Position numbers and translations under genes: made by a program | Notes under the pieces: generated by a model | What the model saw: the letters and a program-made list of their open reading frames with translations, nothing else | What the model was told of the DNA's origin: nothing | The model's database searches: none | Source of the DNA: CAKSNH01 sp964422725 | GTDB taxonomy: Bacteria; Bacillota; Clostridia; UBA1381 | Assembly: GCA_964422725.1 (NCBI GenBank) | Contig: CAYRCC010000005.1 | Location: 1 to 64,000 of the forward strand | DNA: 64,000 bases | Reading direction: 5' to 3' | Shown here: piece after piece, positions 50,855 through 58,601 of the stretch | Position numbering within the stretch: position 1 is the stretch's first letter | How the letters are laid out: each line of letters starts with the position of its first letter

Positions 50855-52261
50855 CTATTTTGCAATACTCCATTTCACGCCGTTTGGCGTATCCTCTAAA
50901 ATGACGTTCATAGCTTTGAGCTTGTCGCGGATTTCGTCCGCTTTTGCCCAGTTCTTTTCGGCACGCGCTTTTGTGCGTTCCTCAATAAGAGTCTCAACCT
51001 CGGCATCAATTGACTTTTCCGTTTCCTTTTCAAACAAACCGAGTACCCCACCAAGCTCTTTAATCATTGAAATTGTTTTTTCAAGCAGGGACTTTGAGTT
51101 GTCATTGCTTGACATAAACAGAGTGTTTGCAGACTTTGTAAGCTCGAAAATGGCGGCAGTGGCGGCGGCGGTGTTAAGGTCGTCGTCCATTGCGGCGATA
51201 AACGCCTGTTTAGCCTTGTCAATTTCTTTGTCAAACTCGATTTCTTTGTCTGTCAGCGCTCTGTCGGCGGCTGTTTTTGACAAAAACCTCATATTATCAA
51301 GGCAGTTATACACGCGCTCAACCGCGGATTTTGCCTGCTGCATCAGCTCGTCACTGAAATTTATCGGGTTTCGGTAGTGCGCCGACAGCATAAAGAAACG
51401 AATGACTTCGTAGTCGTAATGCTTTGCAACGTCACGAACCGTAAAGAAATTGCCGAGTGATTTACTCATTTTTGTGCCGTTAATGTTAATATAACCGTTA
51501 TGCATCCAATAATTTGCGAAAGGTTTGCCGGTAGCGGCTTCGCTTTGTGCAATTTCGTTTTCGTGGTGCGGAAAAATCAAATCCTGACCGCCGCTGTGAA
51601 TGTCGATTGTGTCGCCGAGATACTTATTTACCATTGCGGAACATTCAATATGCCAGCCCGGTCTGCCCATACCCCACGGACTTTTCCAAGCCGGTTCGCC
51701 CTCTTTTTGAGCTTTCCACAGCGCAAAATCCATAGGGTCACGCTTTTCGTCGCTGACATCAATTCTTGCGCCGGATTCAAGGTCCTCAAGCGGCTGTTTT
51801 GAAAGCTTGCCGTATTCGGCAAACTTTTTTGTCGAATAGTAAACATTTCCGTTTACACAGTAAGCATATCCTTTTTCTTCAAGGATTTTGATAATGTCGA
51901 TAATAGCATCGATATTTTCGGTTGCGCGGGGGTGCACCGTAGCCTCTTTTATACCCAAACCGCGTGCATCTGTAAAATATTCGCCGATAAAACGGTCGGC
52001 AAGCTCTTTTACGGTAATTCCCTCGGCGTTGGCGTTGTTAATCATTTTGTCGTCAATATCCGTGAAATTTTGAACGAATTTTACGCTGTAGCCGCGGTAC
52101 TGCAAATATCGTCTTAAAGTGTCGAATATTATAAACGGACGTGCGTTTCCTATATGAAAATAGTTATAAACCGTCGGACCGCACGAATACATTTTCACTT
52201 CGTTTTCTTTAAGCGGTACAAACTCCTGCTTTTGTCTTGTAAGTGTATTATAAATCTTCAT
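50855..52261 (-). CDS. cysS: Cysteinyl-tRNA synthetase
   Basis: This charges tRNA-Cys. The class I signatures are FHIGNARPF (HIGH) and GTKMSKSLGNF (KMSKS), and zinc-binding Cys lies in YSCGPTVYNY. The protein is 468 residues, normal for the family. ATG 52261 is chosen because AGGAG is 8 bases upstream; the ATG at 52267 is too close to it. The start overlaps the end of cysE by 14 bases, coupling cysteine synthesis to its use in translation. Confidence 0.97.
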   Translation of the reverse strand: MKIYNTLTRQKQEFVPLKENEVKMYSCGPTVYNYFHIGNARPFIIFDTLRRYLQYRGYSVKFVQNFTDIDDKMINNANAEGITVKELADRFIGEYFTDARGLGIKEATVHPRATENIDAIIDIIKILEEKGYAYCVNGNVYYSTKKFAEYGKLSKQPLEDLESGARIDVSDEKRDPMDFALWKAQKEGEPAWKSPWGMGRPGWHIECSAMVNKYLGDTIDIHSGGQDLIFPHHENEIAQSEAATGKPFANYWMHNGYININGTKMSKSLGNFFTVRDVAKHYDYEVIRFFMLSAHYRNPINFSDELMQQAKSAVERVYNCLDNMRFLSKTAADRALTDKEIEFDKEIDKAKQAFIAAMDDDLNTAAATAAIFELTKSANTLFMSSNDNSKSLLEKTISMIKELGGVLGLFEKETEKSIDAEVETLIEERTKARAEKNWAKADEIRDKLKAMNVILEDTPNGVKWSIAK

Positions 52262-52922
52262 CTGCATTGCTCCTGTCCGCAAGCTGTGCTTTAAGCTCGC
52301 TGATTTCCTGTTCCAATTTTTTGATATGTACCGATAATGTACATATGTGTGATGATATCGGATCGGGAATGGTTACTTGGTCAAGATCGACCGCGACACG
52401 TTTCCCGTCACATTTTACGATGTTTGCCGGCACACCGACACAGGTTGAGTTTTCCGGCACTTCGCTGAGCACAACCGCACCTGCCGCAATTTTTGAATTG
52501 CTCCCCACCTTAAACGGACCCAAAACTTTTGCGCCGCTTCCGACCATTACATTGTCGCCGAGAGTAGGGTGGCGTTTTCCGGTTTCCTTGCCGGTACCGC
52601 CGAGAGTTGCGCCCTGGTAGATGGTGCAGTCATTGCCTATAACGGTTGTTTCGCCGATAACAACACCCATACCGTGGTCAATAAACAGACCTCTGCCGAT
52701 TTGCGCACCGGGGTGTATTTCTATTCCGGTGAAAAAACGGACTGACTGCGAGATAGCCCTTGCGATAAATTTTAAATTGCATCGGTAGAAAAAATGCGAA
52801 ACTCTGTGCCAAATCACAGCGTGAATACCGGGATAAAGCAAAAAAACTTCAAAGCCGTTTCGTGCCGCCGGATCGCGTTCGAGAATAGCTTTAATGTCGT
52901 AAGCTATTTCTTTAATAAACAT
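52248..52922 (-). CDS. cysE: Serine O-acetyltransferase
   Basis: CysE makes O-acetylserine from serine and acetyl-CoA, the first step of cysteine synthesis. The 224-residue protein has an N-terminal helical region and a left-handed beta-helix of hexapeptide repeats with TGIEIHPGAQIGRGLFIDHG and YQGATLGGTG, and a charged C-terminal helix (IKKLEQEISELKAQL). GGAG precedes the ATG. It heads the operon cysE-cysS-hypothetical-mrnC. No T-box is visible in the short leader. Confidence 0.96.
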   Translation of the reverse strand: MFIKEIAYDIKAILERDPAARNGFEVFLLYPGIHAVIWHRVSHFFYRCNLKFIARAISQSVRFFTGIEIHPGAQIGRGLFIDHGMGVVIGETTVIGNDCTIYQGATLGGTGKETGKRHPTLGDNVMVGSGAKVLGPFKVGSNSKIAAGAVVLSEVPENSTCVGVPANIVKCDGKRVAVDLDQVTIPDPISSHICTLSVHIKKLEQEISELKAQLADRSNADEDL

Positions 52923-52953
52923 TTAAGTTCTCCACCGCCTTAATAAAAACATT

Positions 52954-52981
52954 ATGAAGATAACAAACATATTATCTTCAT
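52954..52981 (-). promoter_or_regulatory. Leader hairpin before cysE
   Basis: ATGAAGATAA (52954-52963) pairs perfectly with TTATCTTCAT (52972-52981) inside the roughly 70-base leader. It could stabilise the mRNA or be a small attenuation element. The T-box specifier structure is absent. Confidence 0.45.
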
Positions 52982-53000
52982 ATAACAAATCCTATTATAA

Positions 53001-53029
53001 ATTATATCTTGAAATCACTAAAAATACAA
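53001..53029 (-). promoter_or_regulatory. Promoter of the cysE operon
   Basis: On the minus strand, TTGTAT (53029-53024), a 17-base spacer and a perfect TATAAT (53006-53001) are present. Confidence 0.72.
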
Positions 53030-53155
53030 CACTTAAATTAAAATTTATGAAAAAATACAAATTTTATGTTTCAAAATTTGCGATGTGTGGTATATATGCA
53101 ATAGAGTTGTGCTTTTGCATACAATAAAATAAATTATGATTTGGAGGAAAATATA

Positions 53156-54304
53156 ATGGCGAACAGAGTTGTGTTAAACGAAATATCTTATCACGGAGCC
53201 GGAGCGATTGAGAATATTGCAACGGAGGCGAAAGCAAGAGGTTATAAAAAAGCTTTGATATGTACCGGACCGGACCTGATTAAATTCGGCGTTACCAAAA
53301 AAGTGACGGATATTCTTGAAAGAGAATCGCTCGCGTATGAGATTTATTCGGATATTAAGCCTAACCCGACAATCGAAAACGTACAAAACGGCGTACAGGC
53401 GTTCAAAAAAGCGGGTGCGGACTATATTGTGGCTGTCGGCGGCGGTTCGCCTATAGATACGGCAAAGGCTATCGGTATTATTACCACAAACCCTGAGTTT
53501 GCCGATGTGAGAAGTCTTGAGGGTGTTGCACCGACGAAAAATGCGTCAGTACCGATTATAGCTGTTCCGACAACTGCCGGTACGGCGGCTGAGGTTACGA
53601 TTAATTATGTTATTACCGACGTTGAGAAAAAGCGTAAGTTTGTGTGCGTGGATACACACGACATTCCGGTGGTTGCAATTGTTGACCCTGATATGATGTC
53701 GACTATGCCAAAGGGACTTACCGCGGCAACGGGTATGGATGCACTGACACACGCAATTGAGGGTTATATCACCAAGGGTGCATGGGAAATGACGGATATG
53801 ATGCATTTGAAAGCAATTGAAATTATTGCAAAGTCACTTCGAGGTGCTGTGGAGAACACAAAAGAGGGAAGAGAAGGTATGGCACTCGGTCAGTATATTG
53901 CCGGTATGGGATTTTCAAATGTAGGATTGGGTATTGTACATTCAATGGCACATGCGCTCGGCGCGGTTTACGACACGCCGCACGGTGTTGCAAATGCAAT
54001 TTTGCTGCCGACCGTAATGGAGTATAACGCAGATGCGACAGGCGATAAGTATAAGTACATAGCAAAGGCGATGGGCGTTGACGGTGTTGATGCTATGTCA
54101 CAGGAGGAGTACAGAAAAGCGGCGGTTGAGGCTGTTAGAAAGCTGTCGGCAGATGTAGGTATTCCGGCTGATTTGAAAGAGATTGTAAAACAAGAGGATA
54201 TAGATTTTCTTGCTGAGTCGGCGTTTAACGATGCGTGCGCACCGGGTAACCCGAAAGCGGCATCAAAAGAAGATATTATCGCATTGTATAAAGCGTTAAT
54301 ATAA
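53156..54304 (+). CDS. fucO: Lactaldehyde reductase-type iron alcohol dehydrogenase
   Basis: A 382-residue Fe-dependent dehydrogenase closest in appearance to FucO (NANDREISYHG-like start, here NRVVLNEISYHGAGAI). The cofactor site is VGGGSPIDTAKAIGI, and the metal ligands lie in TGMDALTHAIEGY and IVHSMAHALGAVYDTPHG. FucO reduces lactaldehyde to 1,2-propanediol during fucose or rhamnose fermentation. No fucose genes are near, so the substrate is inferred. ATG 53156 is chosen because GGAGG is 8 bases upstream. It is transcribed alone. Confidence 0.88.
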   Translation: MANRVVLNEISYHGAGAIENIATEAKARGYKKALICTGPDLIKFGVTKKVTDILERESLAYEIYSDIKPNPTIENVQNGVQAFKKAGADYIVAVGGGSPIDTAKAIGIITTNPEFADVRSLEGVAPTKNASVPIIAVPTTAGTAAEVTINYVITDVEKKRKFVCVDTHDIPVVAIVDPDMMSTMPKGLTAATGMDALTHAIEGYITKGAWEMTDMMHLKAIEIIAKSLRGAVENTKEGREGMALGQYIAGMGFSNVGLGIVHSMAHALGAVYDTPHGVANAILLPTVMEYNADATGDKYKYIAKAMGVDGVDAMSQEEYRKAAVEAVRKLSADVGIPADLKEIVKQEDIDFLAESAFNDACAPGNPKAASKEDIIALYKALI

Positions 54305-54365
54305 TAAACAGGATATTAATTAAGGAGAGATGACTTATTAGTAAGTTAACCGTATTAACGGATAT

Positions 54366-54400
54366 AGCATCAAACCGGGAGGTTTGATGCTAAACCTCCC
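54366..54400 (+). promoter_or_regulatory. Two mutually exclusive hairpins between fucO and rsgA
   Basis: AGCATCAAACC (54366-54376) pairs with GGTTTGATGCT (54381-54391). The second arm's sequence is also part of GGGAGGTTT (54377-54385), which pairs with AAACCTCCC (54392-54400). Both stems are perfect, but they cannot form together. There is no T run. This could be a switch in the rsgA leader or just the fucO 3' end. Confidence 0.45.
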
Positions 54401-54446
54401 AAAATGTTTGTATAATTTGTATAAATGATTTTAGGAGGTAAAAACA

Positions 54447-55493
54447 GTGAATATAGAAAAATACGGCTTTAGCGGTAAATTTTCCGCACTTGCATTAATG
54501 TTTGAGGGACTTTGCCCGGGCAGGGTGATTTCACAGGAGAAAAACATTTACAGAGTTGTGACGGAAAAAGGCGAAAGACTTGCCGAGGTGTCGGGCAAAT
54601 TTAGGTATAATACACAAGCAGTGTCGGATTATCCGGCGGTGGGCGATTTCGTTATGCTTGATATGAATGAACAGGGGACAAGAGCTGTTATTCACAGTGT
54701 GCTTGACAGAAAAAGCTGTTTTGTTCGCAGAGCGGCGGGTGAAAGCCGACACGAGCAGATTGTGGCGGCAAATATAGATATAGCTTTTATTTGTATGTCG
54801 CTGAACAACGATTATAATATCCGCCGATTGGAACGCTATCTTTCGGTTGCTTGGGACAGCGGTGCAACCCCGGTGATTGTACTTACAAAGTCGGATTTGT
54901 GTACCGATTTGGATAAAAAGGTTTCCGAGGTGAAAAGCGTTTCATTAGGTGTTGATGTGCTTGTAACAACATTTGCCGATGCGAGTGGTTACAATCAAGT
55001 CAGGACGTATATTTCAGACGGAACGACGGCGGCATTTATCGGTTCGTCGGGTGTCGGCAAATCGACACTTATCAATTATTTGCTGGGAGAGAATCGTTTC
55101 GGTACAAACGGTTTGCGCAATGACGGCAAGGGGCGGCATACGACGACTCACAGGGAATTGGTTTTACTGCCGGACGGCGGAATGGTTATAGATACTCCGG
55201 GGATGCGAGAGTTGGGTATTTGGAGTGCGGAAACCGGAATTGACAGCACCTTTGCCGATATTGAAAAATTGGCAAAGCTGTGCAGGTTTAAAAACTGTAC
55301 TCATTCGGGCGAGGACGGGTGTGCAGTGGCGGATGCGATAAACAGCGGAGTGATTTCCGAAAAACGCCGACAGTCGTATGATAAGCTGAAAGCGGAAACA
55401 GCATATATTTCCGACAGTGCAAGCTATATTGCGGCAAAAGAGAAGAAATTTAAAAGTATTTCAAAAATAAACAAGAAAAGATACAAAAAGTAA
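54447..55493 (+). CDS. rsgA: Ribosome small subunit-dependent GTPase A
   Basis: RsgA checks late assembly of the 30S subunit. The 348-residue protein has an N-terminal OB fold (about 1-90), then a circularly permuted GTPase: LTKSD (G4, about 147) before GSSGVGKSTLIN (G1, about 198), then DTPGMRELG (G3), and a zinc site CRFKNCTHSGEDGC (about 278). The start is GTG 54447 with AGGAGG 9 bases upstream. It is monocistronic, ending at a strong terminator. Confidence 0.96.
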   Translation: MNIEKYGFSGKFSALALMFEGLCPGRVISQEKNIYRVVTEKGERLAEVSGKFRYNTQAVSDYPAVGDFVMLDMNEQGTRAVIHSVLDRKSCFVRRAAGESRHEQIVAANIDIAFICMSLNNDYNIRRLERYLSVAWDSGATPVIVLTKSDLCTDLDKKVSEVKSVSLGVDVLVTTFADASGYNQVRTYISDGTTAAFIGSSGVGKSTLINYLLGENRFGTNGLRNDGKGRHTTTHRELVLLPDGGMVIDTPGMRELGIWSAETGIDSTFADIEKLAKLCRFKNCTHSGEDGCAVADAINSGVISEKRRQSYDKLKAETAYISDSASYIAAKEKKFKSISKINKKRYKK

Positions 55494-55502
55494 GTTAATA
55501 CA

Positions 55503-55549
55503 AACAAAAGGCAGACGAGCTCGTTTGAGTTTGTCTGCCTTGTTTTTTG
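55503..55549. terminator. Bidirectional terminator between rsgA and the YitT gene
   Basis: AACAAAAGGCAGAC pairs with GTCTGCCTTGTT, and TTTTTT follows on the plus strand. A residues on the other side provide a T run for the minus strand. Confidence 0.87.
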
Positions 55550-55560
55550 TATTAATATTG

Positions 55561-56454
55561 CTATTTATCCTGATTGGCTGCAAAAACATCGGCAACCTCG
55601 CTGATTGTTATGTAAGCGGACGGGTCGACTTCGTGTACCAATTCTCTTAGCTTTACTACCTGGAAACGGTTAAGAATGAAATAAATCATTGTTTTCTGCG
55701 TGTTTGAGTAACCGCCGGTTACGGCGATTTTTGTCATTCCGCGTTCAAATGCATCTGAGATGGCAGTGCATACCGATTCCGGCTCGGTTGTTATAATCAT
55801 AGCGCATTTTTCTTTGTCGACACCCTCAACTATAAAGTCGATGGTTTTGAGCGCCGCGGCATAAGTGACTATTGAGTAAAGCGGTAAAACCCAGCTGTTT
55901 ATGACGATACCGCATACTATGTATAACAGCAGATTGTACCCCATTACGAACACACCCACAGAAATACCGAGTTTTTTTGCAAATATCACAGCCATAACTT
56001 CGATTCCGTCCATTGCGCCGCCGAACCGTATCGCAAGACCGCTGCCTATACCCGAAATGAGTCCGCCGAACAGCGCGCACAGCAGTAAATCATCGCCGGC
56101 AAGCGGAGAAACAAAGTTTACGTCAATAGGTGAAATATCGGTGATAAACCACGCTGTAACGGAATATATAAATACGGTGTAAATAGCGTAAACGGTAAAC
56201 AATGCGCCTTGTTTTTTCAGTCCGTAAAGAAACAATGGGATATTTAAAATGAGCAAAAACAGAGAAAGACTGAGGTATTCGGGAGTGATTTGAGATAAAA
56301 GCATTGACGTTCCCGATATGCCGCTGTCATAGAGCTTTACCGGAGTGAGAAAAATGGTAATACCGAAGGCGTTAATCATTCCGGCGATTGTGAGCATAAT
56401 TATGTTTGTAAGTTTCAGTTTTTTTAGCTTTTCCGGTAATTTTAGTTTTTTCAT
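55561..56454 (-). CDS. YitT family membrane protein (DUF2179)
   Basis: A 297-residue protein with five to six membrane segments (about residues 18-205) and a C-terminal cytosolic DUF2179 domain (about 213-290; MIITTEPESVCTAISDAF, GMTKIAVTGGYSNTQKTMIY). GSGLAIRFGGAMDGIEV is a conserved membrane loop. The family is common in Firmicutes and its function is not established. AAGGAG lies 9 bases before the ATG. It is probably its own transcript. Confidence 0.9.
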   Translation of the reverse strand: MKKLKLPEKLKKLKLTNIIMLTIAGMINAFGITIFLTPVKLYDSGISGTSMLLSQITPEYLSLSLFLLILNIPLFLYGLKKQGALFTVYAIYTVFIYSVTAWFITDISPIDVNFVSPLAGDDLLLCALFGGLISGIGSGLAIRFGGAMDGIEVMAVIFAKKLGISVGVFVMGYNLLLYIVCGIVINSWVLPLYSIVTYAAALKTIDFIVEGVDKEKCAMIITTEPESVCTAISDAFERGMTKIAVTGGYSNTQKTMIYFILNRFQVVKLRELVHEVDPSAYITISEVADVFAANQDK

Positions 56455-56583
56455 TGCAACAACTCCTTAAATTTTGTTTTAATATGCAACACCGATTAAC
56501 TTGCGGCGTAAGACGGGTACATTGCCCGAAAAAATGTGTGCCGTATACACCGCAATCAGTAAGTGTTTACATAATGCATTTTA

Positions 56584-57534
56584 TCATAAACCGCCCAAAA
56601 TCGCAAGCAAATGATTTATATTTTCTTCGCAGTATTCGATTTCGGACGAATATAAACGTGCAAACTCGACAACATCACTTAATGTAAGTGATAAGTGCTT
56701 TTTTATATGCACGGCACATAATGCGTTTATTATGTCAACGCTGAGAAGTGCAAACGCAAGCCTTGCGCCGAGGTTACCGTCATATATGCAGTCGGGCAGA
56801 TGTCGGTAAATAAAGTACGACAAAAGCTGTTCAAACGGCGTTTCCCACTGTGGATTTTCAAATACATTTTCGTATTGCGGCGGCAAATTTTTAAGATCTT
56901 TAAGTATATCGCCCCATTGAGTATTGAGCCGTTCAAACGAAAGATAAATATCTGCCCACTGTGCGTGTGTTTTCTTCGGAATATTCGGCACGTATTTTTC
57001 GGTAAGCCGTTTTATGCGTTCGGTCAGCGGTGCGGTGCGGTCAGTGACGATTATATTTATATTTTCGCGTACCGAAAAAAATGACTCGTCCTCCGCTGAT
57101 ATTTTGCTGTTCTCTCCGTCACTGCCGATTTCGATAAGGTGCGCCTTTCCGGTACGCGATAAAATGAGCTGTCCGGCGGCTTCACAGCAGAGTCCGAGTC
57201 CTATTTCGATTCTTCCGTCGAAAAAGTTTCTGAAACGCGGATGGTCGGCGCAGATTTGACAGAGTGCATTTTTGCCTAGTGTGGTTATAATATCGCAAAG
57301 ACCGTTTTGATTAAGAAACGGACACTGCTCGCCGGCTGACAATATAAAATGCGGTGTTTCGCCCGTTTCGGCTATATTGTCCGACAAACGTTTCCCGAAC
57401 GGCTGAGGTATTGTTTTGTAATACTCCAGTGTGTCGGTGTCAATGTCGATTTCCCAGCCTATACAACAGCTGTGGCGGCATTTGTCTGCGATACATTCAA
57501 ATTCGGTGTAATAATCGGGTGCATAAATTTTCAT
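56584..57534 (-). CDS. FliB-like lysine-N-methylase
   Basis: A 316-residue Cys-rich protein of the FliB family (flagellin lysine-N-methylase in Salmonella). Cys residues likely bind a metal cluster: CIADKCRHSCCIGWEID (about residues 12-28), CPFLNQNGLCDII, CQICADHPRF and GLGLCCEAAG. ATG 57534 is chosen, with GAGG 9 bases upstream; TTG 57540 is less likely. No flagellar genes are in the window, so its substrate need not be flagellin. It lies 40 bases downstream of the AraC gene and may share its transcript. Confidence 0.85.
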   Translation of the reverse strand: MKIYAPDYYTEFECIADKCRHSCCIGWEIDIDTDTLEYYKTIPQPFGKRLSDNIAETGETPHFILSAGEQCPFLNQNGLCDIITTLGKNALCQICADHPRFRNFFDGRIEIGLGLCCEAAGQLILSRTGKAHLIEIGSDGENSKISAEDESFFSVRENINIIVTDRTAPLTERIKRLTEKYVPNIPKKTHAQWADIYLSFERLNTQWGDILKDLKNLPPQYENVFENPQWETPFEQLLSYFIYRHLPDCIYDGNLGARLAFALLSVDIINALCAVHIKKHLSLTLSDVVEFARLYSSEIEYCEENINHLLAILGGL

Positions 57535-57574
57535 TTGCAAAAACCTCGCTGTATAAAAATTTCCGTTTAACGGC

Positions 57575-58387
57575 TTAATTCATTGTTTTGGGCGGTGCGC
57601 CGTTTTGTTTTACATATGCCTTGTAAAAGTTGGCATAACTGTTAAATCCGGCGTTCATACTTGCGTGTATCAGCGGCTGACCGCTTCTGTGCAGTTCCTG
57701 AACCAGTAAAATACGCTTGTAATTGATGTATTGATGAATACTGTGACCGGTACTTTTTTTGAAAATTTTGCACATATAGTGCTTTGCGATGAAAAATTCG
57801 TTTGCTATATTGTCAAGCGATAAATTTTCGGTGAGGTTGTTGTTTATGTACATTATAATATCGCGTATACGCTCATTTTTGGTGTAAAAATTATCGGCTG
57901 TGACTTTGGATTTGTTGAGCAAATACAAAAATTCCGTAATCACGCTTGAGGCAACGTCCACCGCGCCGTCGTCCGCATAATGCTGTATCCGCCTAATACA
58001 GTCCACGAGATTAGTGTCCGTAATATCGGATATTACAAGGTTTCCCATGCCAAGCTCGCGGTTTTCAAATATGTCTAAAAACTTTTTTGTATTTTCGTTT
58101 TTAAAATAATCTGCACTTAAATACAGCACAATTCTGTCGTAGACCGTATTTGAACGAAACACCATATGGTGCAGCTCAAACGGACGTGTCAGTACGATAT
58201 CGTTTTGTTTAAGACGGTATGTATTGCCCTCGACGTGAAATTCACAGTCACCGTTCAAAAGCAGTACAATTTCGTAAATGTCATCGTGATTGTGGTATTT
58301 AAAGTCGTTTGTGTCAGGGTGTTCGTCATAATCGTGTATTGTCCAAAAATTGTAGCCGGGGAAATATCCGCCGAATGTATGCGCCAT
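57575..58387 (-). CDS. AraC family transcriptional regulator
   Basis: A 270-residue regulator with an N-terminal cupin ligand-binding domain (HNHDDIYEIVLLLNGDCEFHV, LKQNDIVLTRPFELHHM) and a C-terminal double helix-turn-helix (about 168-268; LSLDNIANEFFIAKHYMCKIF, AGFNSYANFYKAYVKQNG). It starts at 58387 with AGGAGTG well placed. It is divergent from the GH115-uxuB-uxuA operon and most likely activates it in response to glucuronate or a glucurono-oligosaccharide. A repeated 10-base motif overlaps its own -35 box. Confidence 0.9.
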   Translation of the reverse strand: MAHTFGGYFPGYNFWTIHDYDEHPDTNDFKYHNHDDIYEIVLLLNGDCEFHVEGNTYRLKQNDIVLTRPFELHHMVFRSNTVYDRIVLYLSADYFKNENTKKFLDIFENRELGMGNLVISDITDTNLVDCIRRIQHYADDGAVDVASSVITEFLYLLNKSKVTADNFYTKNERIRDIIMYINNNLTENLSLDNIANEFFIAKHYMCKIFKKSTGHSIHQYINYKRILLVQELHRSGQPLIHASMNAGFNSYANFYKAYVKQNGAPPKTMN

Positions 58388-58407
58388 AGCAATCACTCCT
58401 AGTATAT

Positions 58408-58436
58408 ATAATACCACAAGTAGTTAATATTTGCAA
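58408..58436 (-). promoter_or_regulatory. Promoter of the AraC regulator gene
   Basis: On the minus strand, TTGCAA (58436-58431), a 17-base spacer and TATTAT (58413-58408) are present. Confidence 0.6.
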
Positions 58437-58475
58437 TGTTTAAAACAATAATAGGCGAGAAAATGGTTAATATTT
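58423..58475. promoter_or_regulatory. Twin GTTAATATTT motifs in the divergent region
   Basis: The same 10 bases occur at 58423-58432 and 58466-58475, in direct orientation and 43 bases apart. The first overlaps the araC-type gene's -35. The second lies just before a TATGAT/TAATAT -10 of the GH115 operon, which has no good -35. This is the layout expected for an AraC protein that represses itself and activates the operon. Confidence 0.45.
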
Positions 58476-58601
58476 ATGATAATATAAGCATAACAGGTAG
58501 AAATCAAATCAGACTGTAAACAAATTTATCAGCTTTTGATTTTTGCTTGCGGCAGAACTCAAAAAATGATTAGATTACTTAATATTTTCAGGAGGTGCGG
58601 T

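Noticed and set aside
52923..53000. T-box leader before cysE-cysS
   Set aside because: The leader is only about 70 bases with one simple hairpin, too short for a T-box.
54337..54348. Three-codon reading frame after fucO with AAGGAG upstream
   Set aside because: The ribosome site is only two bases from the ATG and the product would be three residues.
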